From contig JAIWOE010000225.1 of the NCBI GenBank assembly GCA_020217165.1, positions 1 to 5,645 on the forward strand: DNA of 5,645 nucleotides. The letters are read 5' to 3'. A program made the translations under genes and the position numbers. Below are positions 1 through 5,645 of the stretch, in pieces. Under the pieces are notes generated by a model. The model had not been told where the DNA came from. It searched no databases and saw only the letters and a list, made by a program, of their open reading frames with translations. The stretch's first letter is position 1; every line of letters begins with the position of its first letter. This DNA is from Desulfovibrio sp. (GTDB taxonomy: Bacteria > Desulfobacterota > Desulfovibrionia > Desulfovibrionales > Desulfovibrionaceae).

Positions 1-1563
1 GCCCACAATGGCGTCCACATATTCATAGCCAGCCCCGCGGGGCAGGGGCTCGAACTTGACCCAGCAGTCGCCAAACTGGCCGCGGCCGCCGGATTGCTTC
101 TTGTGCCGGCCCTGCACGTCCGCCGTGCCCTTGATGGTTTCGCGGTAGGGCACCTTGGGGGTCTTGAGGATGATGTCCACCTTGTATCGCCGCTTGGCGC
201 GTTCCACGGCGGTTTCGATGTGCATCTGCCCCATGCCGGAGAGCAGGATGTCGCCGCTTTCCTCATCGCGAGTCAGCCGCAGGGTGACGTCTTCATCAAG
301 GAGCTTGTGCACGGCCTGGTACACCTTGTCTTCGTCCCCTTTTTCCTTGGGCGCCAGGGCATAGGTGAGCAGGGGGGGGGCGATGGCCGGTGCTTCCAGG
401 GCAAAGGCTGCTTTTTCCGCGGCCAGGGTGTCTCCGGTGGCGGTGTTCTTGAGTTTGGCGATGGCCACAATGGCCCCGCACTCCGCAGCTTCCTTGGTGG
501 GGGTCTGGGTCTTGCCCAGGAGCTGGAGCAACTGGCCCACGCGTTCCGTATCGCCGGTGCGGCTGTTCAGGTAGGACGTGTCGGCCGTGAAGGTGCCGGA
601 GAGCACGCGCACCAGGGAGAGCTGCCCGGCAAAGGGGTCGGACAGGGTTTTGAACACAAAGGCCGCCGCGGGCTCGGTCTCGGAGGAGGGGCGTTCGGCG
701 CCGTCCTGGCCCAGCCAGGGCTTGCGTTCCAAGGGAGAGGGAAACAGCTGCTGCACGGCATCCAGCACCAGGGCGCCGCCCTTGTTTTGCAGGGCTGCGC
801 TGACCACCACGGGCACCAGGGAGCCGCCGAGCACCCCGGCGCGCAGGCCGAGGCGGATGTCTTCGAGGGAAAGCTCGCCGGCATCCAGGTATTTTTCCAT
901 CAACTCTTCATCGCTTTCGGCGATGTTCTCAATGGCAGTCTCGCGCAGGGTGGCGGCTTCGTCAGTCAGCTCCTCGGGGATATCGCTTTCGCGCAGGGAT
1001 CCATCCTTCTGGAACAGCAGGGCCTTGTTGGCCATGAGGTCCACCACGCCCACAAAGTGGTCCTGCTGGCCGATGGGCAGGTGCAGCAGCACGGGCTTGA
1101 CGCCCAGCACGGTGCCCAGGGAGGCGAAGGCCATGGAAAAATCGGCCCGGTCGCGGTCCAGTTTGGTGATGCAGATCATGCCCGGCAGGCCGGCGGCCAT
1201 GGCCTGTTGCCAGAGCTTGCGGGCTAGGGGGCGGGCGCCATCCACGGCGTCCACGCAGAAGAGCACGGCATCGACGGCCGTGAACAGCAGGGGCATGTCG
1301 CCAATAAAATTGTTTTCCCCGGGAGTGTCCAGCAGGTAGTGCGGGCTCTTGTTCCAGGCGAACTGGGCTACGGCAGGCTGGATGCTGCCGCGTCGCTTGA
1401 TTTCCTCGGGTTCGTAGTCAAGGCAGGTGGCGCCTTCTTCGATGGACCCGAGGCGGGACAAGGCCCCCGCGGTGTGCAGCAACATTTCGGCAAGGGAGGT
1501 TTTGCCCGAGCCCCCTGCCCCGGCCAGGGCATAGGTGCGTTGGGCGTCCAGACGTTTGGCCAT
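1..1563 (-). CDS. Elongation factor G-like protein (EF-G2 type translational GTPase), C-terminus cut off by window edge
   Basis: The 521 visible residues read without interruption from an ATG preceded by AAGGAG. They follow the EF-G order: G domain, domain II, domain III with GMGQMHIE, and the start of domain IV with PYRETIKGT (472-480) and KKQSGGRGQFGD (488-499). EF-G proteins are about 690 residues long, so roughly 160 are missing at the left edge. The P-loop GAGGSGKT is at 15-22. Other G motifs depart from housekeeping EF-G: DTPGENNF (79-86) replaces DTPGHVDF, TKLD (133-136) replaces NKMD, and the switch I region reads RRGSI (57-61) instead of RGITI. From memory, Thermus EF-G2 also has TKLD and lacks the DTPGH histidine, so this belongs to the EF-G2 paralogue group rather than being FusA itself. 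The family is cytoplasmic, binds ribosomes and GTP, and has an unsettled cellular role. A run of nine C (minus strand) at 372-380 is in frame. Family assignment is secure; function is inference. Confidence 0.93.
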   Translation of the reverse strand, partial: MAKRLDAQRTYALAGAGGSGKTSLAEMLLHTAGALSRLGSIEEGATCLDYEPEEIKRRGSIQPAVAQFAWNKSPHYLLDTPGENNFIGDMPLLFTAVDAVLFCVDAVDGARPLARKLWQQAMAAGLPGMICITKLDRDRADFSMAFASLGTVLGVKPVLLHLPIGQQDHFVGVVDLMANKALLFQKDGSLRESDIPEELTDEAATLRETAIENIAESDEELMEKYLDAGELSLEDIRLGLRAGVLGGSLVPVVVSAALQNKGGALVLDAVQQLFPSPLERKPWLGQDGAERPSSETEPAAAFVFKTLSDPFAGQLSLVRVLSGTFTADTSYLNSRTGDTERVGQLLQLLGKTQTPTKEAAECGAIVAIAKLKNTATGDTLAAEKAAFALEAPAIAPPLLTYALAPKEKGDEDKVYQAVHKLLDEDVTLRLTRDEESGDILLSGMGQMHIETAVERAKRRYKVDIILKTPKVPYRETIKGTADVQGRHKKQSGGRGQFGDCWVKFEPLPRGAGYEYVDAIVG

Positions 1564-1569
1564 GGGTCG

Positions 1570-1575
1570 CTCCTT
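1570..1575 (-). promoter_or_regulatory. Ribosome binding site of the EF-G-like gene
   Basis: A perfect AAGGAG lies six bases before the ATG at 1563. It supports this start and indicates independent translation initiation rather than coupling to pabB. Confidence 0.85.
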
Positions 1576-1645
1576 GATGTTGGAGGACAGTATTGAGTGA
1601 CAAAACGGCCGCCTGCGCGACAATCTGGTGACACAGTTTTAAAGG

Positions 1646-1673
1646 GGTAGAGCCTTGCGCCAAGGGTTGTCAA
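1646..1673 (-). promoter_or_regulatory. Probable sigma70-type promoter of the EF-G-like gene
   Basis: On the minus strand a perfect -35 hexamer TTGACA (1673-1668) is followed after 16 bases by TCTACC (1651-1646), a weak match to a -10 box. The spacer contains the inverted repeat CCTTG-GCG-CAAGG (1665-1653), which could be an operator. The leader to the ATG would be about 75-80 bases. The -35 and its position between the two genes favour a promoter, but the poor -10 keeps this tentative. Confidence 0.4.
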
Positions 1674-1695
1674 GCCTCCTGAACCGCCTTTCGGG

Positions 1696-1713
1696 ATTGA
1701 TTACGCAGTCAAT
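1696..1713. promoter_or_regulatory. 18-base imperfect dyad between pabB and the EF-G-like gene
   Basis: The sequence ATTGATTACGCAGTCAAT matches its own reverse complement at 14 of 18 positions, with perfect ATTGA/TCAAT arms. It starts 15 bases past the pabB stop and its centre is about 31 bases upstream of the TTGACA of the following promoter. That position suits a regulator binding site. It is not GC-rich and has no following T-run on the minus strand, so it is not a convincing intrinsic terminator. The regulator is unknown. Confidence 0.3.
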
Positions 1714-1727
1714 GGCTCTTGCCGGCC

Positions 1728-3521
1728 TCAGCAGAGGCGGGCCGGCTGCCACCGCCGCACGGCGTTGATGCGCCAGAGGGCCTCGGCGGTACGCAGGTCC
1801 TCGCGCCGGAGCACGGCTTCCCGGAGAATGCCCCGGGCCAGGAGCCGTTGCCGGTAGATCCCGGGGAGCAGGCCGCAGGGGGCGGCCGGGGTCAGCAATT
1901 GCCCGTCCTTCTTCAGCACCAGGTTGCCGAAGCAGCATTCGGTGAGCTCCCCGCGTTCGTTGTACAGCAGCACGTCGTGGGCCTCGGGGAATCTGGCCAG
2001 GGCGGCCTCGAACCGGCTGCGGCGGGTGGTTTTGTGGGACAGGAAAAGGTCGGACGAATCCACGGGGCTGCTGTCCAGGGCCAGCCGCAAGGTGGTGCGC
2101 CGCAGGGGGGGCAGGGGGTGGGATTCGATGTGAAAGGTGCCGTCGGCCTCCACCAGCAGCCGCAGTTTGTGCCGGCCCTGGGGGGTCTCCCGGGCCGTGT
2201 GCAGGAGGGCCTCCCGCACGGGCCCGGCCTGGAACCGCACCCCCAGGACCGCCGCCGAGGCCGCGCAGCGGGCCAGGTGTTGCTCCAGATACGGCAGGCG
2301 ACCGTGCTCCAGCACCAGGCTTTCCAGGAGGGAAAAGGGTTCGGGATCGGCGAACCGCAGCTTGAGCCGGCATTCGGCGTATTCGCCGTCCAGGGCGGAA
2401 TCCCAGGTGATGCCGCCGCCCACGGAGCAGACGGCGCGACCCTGCCGGACCACGAGGGTCCGGATGGGCACGCTGCAGATGGTCTCCCCCCCGGGTTTGA
2501 TGAGGCCAATGGCCCCGCAGTACACCCCCCGGGGGTGGGGTTCCAGGGCATGGATGGCCTGCATGGCCGCGAGTTTGGGCGCGCCGGTGACCGAACCGCA
2601 AGGGAACAGGGCGGTCAGGATGTCTTGCAGCCGCGTGCCGGGTCGCAGGGTGGCCGTCACGTCCGACACCATCTGCAACACCGTGGGATAGCGCTCCACC
2701 CGGCAGCAGTGTCTGACAGCCACCCCGCCGGGCCGGGCCAGACGGCCGAGGTCATTGCGCAGGAGGTCCACAATCATGATGTTTTCGGCCCGTTCCTTGG
2801 GGGAGGCGGCCAGGGCTGCCGCCCGGGCATCATCTTCCTGCGGCGTGCGCCCCCGGGGGGCGGTGCCTTTCATGGGCCGGGCCAGGAGTCGATCCCCGGC
2901 GGGATCCGGCAGGCGGTGGAAGAACAGTTCGGGTGAGCAGGAGAGAATCTGCACTGATCCCAAATCCACAAACGCGCCGTAGCCCGGCTGCTGCGTTGCC
3001 AGCAGGGCCCGATGCCAGGCCAGCAGGTCGCCGCCTGCCTGGCAGACGAAGGGCATGGTGTAATTGACCTGATAGACTTCCCCGGCCTGCAGCAGCTGGC
3101 GGATGCGGGCAAAGCCGGCCCGGTAGGCTGTGGCGTCCACCAGGGGCTGCCAGTATCCGTGGGCATGGGAGGCCGGGGGCGCATGGGGGGGCTGCGGCTC
3201 CGGGCCATGAAAGGCCGCGGCCCAGGCCAGGGGCAGGGGAGCGATGGCGTCGAGGGATGCGGGAGGATGCACGGCCATGCGGGGTTCAAAGGCCGGGGCG
3301 GCCTCGTAGGCCAAAAGGAAGACGCTCCAGGCGCCGGCCAGGGCGGCGGCCTCGGCGGCGGCCAGCAGGGGCATCACCTCGTCCAGTCGCCGGGCCTCCC
3401 ATTGGGCGACGGGCCGGGCCAGGGAGACGGACCAGGACGGGGCGTCAACGTCCCCGGTGGTGGAGACAGCAGGGGCACAGGGGGCGCTGGTCAGCAGCAC
3501 CCGGGCAGGGGAGAGGCTCAC
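1728..3521 (-). CDS. pabB: Aminodeoxychorismate synthase component I fused to an aminodeoxychorismate lyase-type (class IV aminotransferase) domain
   Basis: This 597-residue fusion would catalyse two cytoplasmic steps of p-aminobenzoate synthesis for folate: amination of chorismate to aminodeoxychorismate, then release of pyruvate. Residues about 1-390 are a chorismate-binding domain with QVNYTMPF (151-158), SPELFF (196-201), PMKGT (216-220; its lysine corresponds to the PIKGT lysine that marks PabB enzymes and forms a covalent intermediate), AENIMIVDLLRNDLGR (245-260) and PCGSVTGAPK (307-316). Residues about 395-597 are a fold-type IV PLP domain with HKTTRR (496-501; K497 is the probable PLP lysine), NERGELTE (521-528) and a C-terminal INAVRRWQPA. 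No glutaminase (PabA) domain is present, so a separate PabA/TrpG elsewhere is expected to supply ammonia. The GTG at 3521 is chosen because it overlaps the upstream stop as GTGA; the in-frame ATG at 3617 would overlap that gene by 100 bases. No clear Shine-Dalgarno precedes the GTG, consistent with coupled re-initiation. Lyase activity is inferred from the fusion. Confidence 0.95.
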   Translation of the reverse strand: MSLSPARVLLTSAPCAPAVSTTGDVDAPSWSVSLARPVAQWEARRLDEVMPLLAAAEAAALAGAWSVFLLAYEAAPAFEPRMAVHPPASLDAIAPLPLAWAAAFHGPEPQPPHAPPASHAHGYWQPLVDATAYRAGFARIRQLLQAGEVYQVNYTMPFVCQAGGDLLAWHRALLATQQPGYGAFVDLGSVQILSCSPELFFHRLPDPAGDRLLARPMKGTAPRGRTPQEDDARAAALAASPKERAENIMIVDLLRNDLGRLARPGGVAVRHCCRVERYPTVLQMVSDVTATLRPGTRLQDILTALFPCGSVTGAPKLAAMQAIHALEPHPRGVYCGAIGLIKPGGETICSVPIRTLVVRQGRAVCSVGGGITWDSALDGEYAECRLKLRFADPEPFSLLESLVLEHGRLPYLEQHLARCAASAAVLGVRFQAGPVREALLHTARETPQGRHKLRLLVEADGTFHIESHPLPPLRRTTLRLALDSSPVDSSDLFLSHKTTRRSRFEAALARFPEAHDVLLYNERGELTECCFGNLVLKKDGQLLTPAAPCGLLPGIYRQRLLARGILREAVLRREDLRTAEALWRINAVRRWQPARLC

Positions 3522-4504
3522 GGCGCAAAGGCGAGCTGGACCGGGATGGGGAGCGGCGCCTGGACGGAACGTGCCGGCGTGCTGTTGCCCGGGGCCATGG
3601 CCGGCACCTGCGTGCATTCCAGGCCCTGCTGGGTGAGGAAGTGCAGGATGGACCGCTCGCCCACCAGATGTCCTGCGCCCACCACCACGAAGACCCGCTC
3701 CCCACGGTCCAGGAATCGTGCGATGCCCTGGGCCATGGCCTCGTTGCGGCGGTCGAAGAGGATTTCGTAAAAGGGTTCCAGCAGGGGAAAGCGGTGGCGG
3801 TCCTCAAAGGTCAGGCGGCCCATCTCCGTGGCGTCCCCGCGTTTCCAGGCGTCCAGGGTGTCGCGGGTGAACCGGGGAATGTCGTCCATTTCGTCCAAAG
3901 CCTGGAGCAGCACGGCTTCCTGCACGGCCGGGGAGAGGTCCTGATCCATGGTCAGCTGGAATTCCAGGGTTTCCAGTTCATGGATGGGCATGCCCGCGGC
4001 CCGGGCGCGGCGCAAAAAGTGTTCGTCCACACCGTAATTGGTGGAATAGCCCAGGGAATTCAGCCGCATGTTGGTGATGACAGCCATGAGGCCCAGGGGC
4101 TTGAGGGTCAGCAGGCGCGAGGGCAGGCCCTGGGCCTTCAGGAAGGTCAACACCTGGGCCGCGCCTTCGGGGGACAGGACGTCCCTGAGGGTCTGCCCCT
4201 CGGGCAATCTGGTGAAGGCATCCAACTGCGGGGCCATCTTGGCGAGCTTTTCCGGAGAGACATCCACCTCCACAACCAGGGCGGCGGCGTCCAGGAAGGC
4301 GCGGTTCACGGCCGGATCCACGGGATAGAGGCTAGCATCGGCCATGTGCAGGCTGCCGAGCAGGTGCGCCACGGCCTCGCCCTTGCGCACCTGCCACATG
4401 AACGTGGCGGCCGTCTGGGCTGCAGCCGGGGTCACCAGGGCAGGCAGCAGACCCAGGCACAGCAGAGGCAGGATTCTGAATAGAAAAGCGCGGACAAGGC
4501 GCAT
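3518..4504 (-). CDS. TraB/GumN (Tiki-like) family exported protein
   Basis: The 328-residue product starts with a signal peptide: arginines at 2 and 5, a hydrophobic core at about 7-24, and a probable AAA cleavage site before Q30. It should act in the periplasm or beyond. The mature part has the family layout: GSLHMAD (50-56) after a short beta segment, a central NYGVDEHF (156-163), IHELET (174-179), RNEAMAQG (253-260), and a hydrophobic strand leading into GAGHLVGE (276-283). The paired GxxH motifs (GSLH, GAGH) are those tied to metal-dependent proteolysis in animal Tiki proteins. Bacterial members are named after TraB/PrgY, which counters sex pheromone in enterococci, and after GumN, which lies near a xanthan cluster. 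Their enzymatic role in bacteria is largely unknown, so protease activity here is inference. Length is normal for the family. An AAGAGGA ribosome binding site lies seven bases before the ATG. The stop overlaps the pabB start. Confidence 0.92.
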   Translation of the reverse strand: MRLVRAFLFRILPLLCLGLLPALVTPAAAQTAATFMWQVRKGEAVAHLLGSLHMADASLYPVDPAVNRAFLDAAALVVEVDVSPEKLAKMAPQLDAFTRLPEGQTLRDVLSPEGAAQVLTFLKAQGLPSRLLTLKPLGLMAVITNMRLNSLGYSTNYGVDEHFLRRARAAGMPIHELETLEFQLTMDQDLSPAVQEAVLLQALDEMDDIPRFTRDTLDAWKRGDATEMGRLTFEDRHRFPLLEPFYEILFDRRNEAMAQGIARFLDRGERVFVVVGAGHLVGERSILHFLTQQGLECTQVPAMAPGNSTPARSVQAPLPIPVQLAFAP

Positions 4505-4511
4505 GGAAACA

Positions 4512-4518
4512 TCCTCTT
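4512..4518 (-). promoter_or_regulatory. Ribosome binding site of the TraB/GumN gene
   Basis: AAGAGGA lies seven bases upstream of the ATG at 4504. Together with the signal peptide that begins right at this ATG, it fixes the start. Confidence 0.7.
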
Positions 4519-4670
4519 ACAGGAAAGGGCAATGGTTATTCCGGAGTGATGAGGAAAAATACCAAATTGTCATGGTCCCGCCGTCACTTCTTCACGGTGG
4601 CAGGGATAGGTGCGCAACATACACAGGGACGTGGCCGGGGGCAATGCCAGCCGGCGAGGTCGCGGCATAT

Positions 4671-4676
4671 AAGGAG
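4671..4676 (+). promoter_or_regulatory. Ribosome binding site deciding the GTG start of the chemoreceptor
   Basis: AAGGAG lies eight bases before the GTG at 4685. An in-frame TAA at 4670-4672 overlaps it, so no upstream start is possible and the GTG is the first usable codon. Confidence 0.85.
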
Positions 4677-4684
4677 AAGTCTCG

Positions 4685-5645
4685 GTGTTCAACAATACAT
4701 CCATCGGCCTTGCCGTCACAGTGCTGCTTGTTGGAATCCTTTCCGTGTTCCTGGGAGGGATTGGCGCAGCGAACTACTCGTTTAGCAAGCAGGAAAAACA
4801 ACGCGCCCTGGAAGAAATGGGCGGGCAGATCGCCTCACGGCTTTCCCTGACCATGGCTGGAGCCTTGTGGAATCTGGAGAAAAAACAGGGCGAGGAGGTC
4901 ATCGCCAGCGAAATGCTGGCCCGGGACGTGGCCGCCATTGTGGTGACCGAGGGAACAGGCAATCGTGTGTTTGCCGGCATGGGCCGTGACGGGGACTGGG
5001 GAGTTGTGCCCCTGGCCGATCTGGGGACTGCCAATCAGGCTGGCTCCCTTGTCTTTGTCAAACCCGTGCTCAAGGGAGACAAGCAGATAGGCATGGCCCA
5101 CGTCCAGCTGACAGCCGGTTTTCTGCAACAGGAATTGCAGGATCTGCTGGTGATGACCGTGGCTGCGGTGCTTGCGGCGGACGTGCTCATCGTGTTGGCC
5201 CTGCTGCTGGCCCTCAGGCAGATGTTGCTCGCTCCGTTGGCGCGCCTGGAGAAATATGCCGTCACCGTCGGCTCGGGGTCGCTGACGTGCGAAGAGCCGG
5301 CCGGCCGCTTCATGGGGGAGCTGTTGCGGCTCAAAAACGCCCTGGCTGCCATGGTCTGCAACCTGGGGGAGACCATCCAACAGGTGCAGACCAAGGAACA
5401 GGAAGCCATGGCCCTGGCCCGCAATGCCGAAGAAGCCCGCGCCCTGGCCGAAGAAGCCCGCGAGCAGGCCGTGGCCTCCCGCCAGCAGGGCATGATGGAA
5501 GCTGCCGGCATTCTGGAGGAGGCCGTGGCCCAGCTGGCCGTTTCTTCCCAGCAGCTGGCCGGGCAGGTGGAACAGGTCTCGCACGGAACGCGGGATCAGC
5601 GCGCCAAGATTGCCGAAACCCTTACCGCCATGGCCGAAATGACTG
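4685..5645 (+). CDS. Methyl-accepting chemotaxis protein, N-terminal part (cut by right window edge)
   Basis: The frame is open from a GTG start to the window edge, giving 320 residues. A first membrane helix spans about 7-29. A periplasmic sensor of about 120 residues (30-153) follows, containing a GALWNLEKK segment (59-67). A second helix spans about 154-177 and carries an unusual aspartate, D166. A HAMP-like linker begins at about 178 with the usual proline (P184) after the membrane. A charged Glu/Ala/Arg-rich coiled coil at about 238-275 contains a duplicated AEEAR heptad. The final part, with SSQQLAGQVEQVSHG and AETLTAMAEMT (310-320), matches the start of the cytoplasmic signalling rod of Desulfovibrio-type receptors, where paired Glu/Gln residues are methylated. 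The conserved hairpin tip that binds CheA and CheW is beyond the edge. The protein should sense a periplasmic signal and control flagellar or related behaviour; the ligand is unknown. The sensor could be a small Cache-like or CHASE-like fold, but I cannot assign it. Confidence 0.88.
   Translation, partial: MFNNTSIGLAVTVLLVGILSVFLGGIGAANYSFSKQEKQRALEEMGGQIASRLSLTMAGALWNLEKKQGEEVIASEMLARDVAAIVVTEGTGNRVFAGMGRDGDWGVVPLADLGTANQAGSLVFVKPVLKGDKQIGMAHVQLTAGFLQQELQDLLVMTVAAVLAADVLIVLALLLALRQMLLAPLARLEKYAVTVGSGSLTCEEPAGRFMGELLRLKNALAAMVCNLGETIQQVQTKEQEAMALARNAEEARALAEEAREQAVASRQQGMMEAAGILEEAVAQLAVSSQQLAGQVEQVSHGTRDQRAKIAETLTAMAEMT
5426..5462 (+). repeat. Two 16-base direct repeats, 21 bases apart, within the chemoreceptor coiled coil
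   Basis: GCCGAAGAAGCCCGCG occurs at 5426-5441 and again at 5447-5462. The 21-base period equals seven codons, so each copy encodes AEEAR in the same heptad register. This looks like a small internal duplication that lengthens the coiled-coil linker while keeping its phase. Confidence 0.8.

Larger units (their letters stand above)
4505..4684. other. Divergent intergenic region between the TraB/GumN gene and the chemoreceptor gene
   Basis: These 180 bases must hold the promoters of both flanking transcripts. The middle, about 4545-4580, is more AT-rich than its surroundings. No convincing promoter with both boxes could be picked out by eye on either strand. A GC-rich imperfect inverted repeat (GCCGG at 4634-4638, CCGGC at 4651-4655, with GGCA/TGCC inside) sits in the presumed leader of the chemoreceptor gene. 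A shorter pair, CCGT/ACGG, is at 4581-4597. Neither is a terminator by T-run. Confidence 0.5.

Noticed and set aside
94..1227. Long plus-strand open frame (377 codons) opposite the EF-G-like gene
   Set aside because: It is antisense to a clear EF-G-family gene. Its Gly/His/Gln-rich product is what GC-rich codons give on the opposite strand, and no ribosome binding site or recognisable motif is seen.
1639..2601. Minus-strand open frame (320 codons) overlapping the 3' half of pabB
   Set aside because: It is in an alternative frame of pabB with an Arg/Pro/Gly-rich translation. The pabB frame carries the conserved motifs.
1719..2936. Long plus-strand open frame (405 codons) opposite pabB
   Set aside because: It is antisense to the well-supported PabB-PabC fusion, with a low-complexity Gly/Gln/Pro-rich translation and no domain.
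3522..3617. Upstream ATG start for pabB at 3617, adding 32 residues
   Set aside because: It would overlap the TraB/GumN gene by 100 bases and add a Gly/Pro/His-rich leader not expected in PabB. The GTGA overlap at 3521 is the more natural start.
3257..4483. Long plus-strand open frame (408 codons) opposite pabB and the TraB/GumN gene
   Set aside because: It crosses the junction of two real genes on the other strand, and its Arg/Gly/Gln-rich translation has no family signature.
4586..4596. Mirror-symmetric sequence CACTTCTTCAC
   Set aside because: It reads the same in both directions on one strand, which is not a protein-binding dyad, and it is too short to exclude chance.
4598..4617. Possible sigma54 promoter (TGGCAGG...GGTGC) upstream of the chemoreceptor
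   Set aside because: The GG and GC elements are separated by 11 bases, where the sigma54 consensus requires 10, and the -12 element lacks the TT before GC.
4835..5584. Minus-strand open frame (249 codons) opposite the chemoreceptor
   Set aside because: It is antisense to the chemoreceptor, whose frame has membrane helices, a coiled coil and a strong ribosome binding site.

Overview
The window is GC-rich bacterial chromosome, almost fully coding. It holds three genes on the minus strand and one divergent gene on the plus strand. The fourth gene's signalling half (an AEEAR-rich coiled coil followed by a Gln/Glu-rich helix) resembles the many chemotaxis receptors of Desulfovibrio-type sulfate reducers. 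Together with the high GC, this suggests a member of the Desulfovibrionaceae. That assignment is inference from sequence style; no rRNA or other marker gene is present.

Layout. Positions 1-1563 (minus) hold an elongation factor G paralogue of the EF-G2 type, cut at the left edge so that the C-terminal part (most of domain IV and domain V) is missing. Positions 1564-1727 are a 164-base intergenic region with a probable promoter for the EF-G gene and two dyads. Positions 1728-3521 (minus) encode a fused aminodeoxychorismate synthase component I / class IV aminotransferase-fold lyase (PabB-PabC), which makes p-aminobenzoate for folate. Positions 3518-4504 (minus) encode an exported TraB/GumN (Tiki-like) family protein. 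Positions 4505-4684 are the divergent intergenic region. Positions 4685-5645 (plus) hold the N-terminal part of a methyl-accepting chemotaxis protein, cut at the right edge.

The TraB/GumN gene and pabB overlap by four bases (GTGA) and almost certainly form a translationally coupled pair, although their products have no obvious functional link. The EF-G-like gene follows in the same direction but has its own ribosome binding site and a plausible promoter, so it may be expressed independently. The chemoreceptor is transcribed away from the others.

No mobile element, CRISPR array, RNA gene or defence system is visible. The most notable points are the altered GTPase motifs of the EF-G paralogue (no histidine at the DTPGH position, TKLD in place of NKxD), the coupling of a secreted TraB-family protein to folate synthesis, the poorly classifiable sensor domain of the chemoreceptor, and two dyads around the EF-G promoter.
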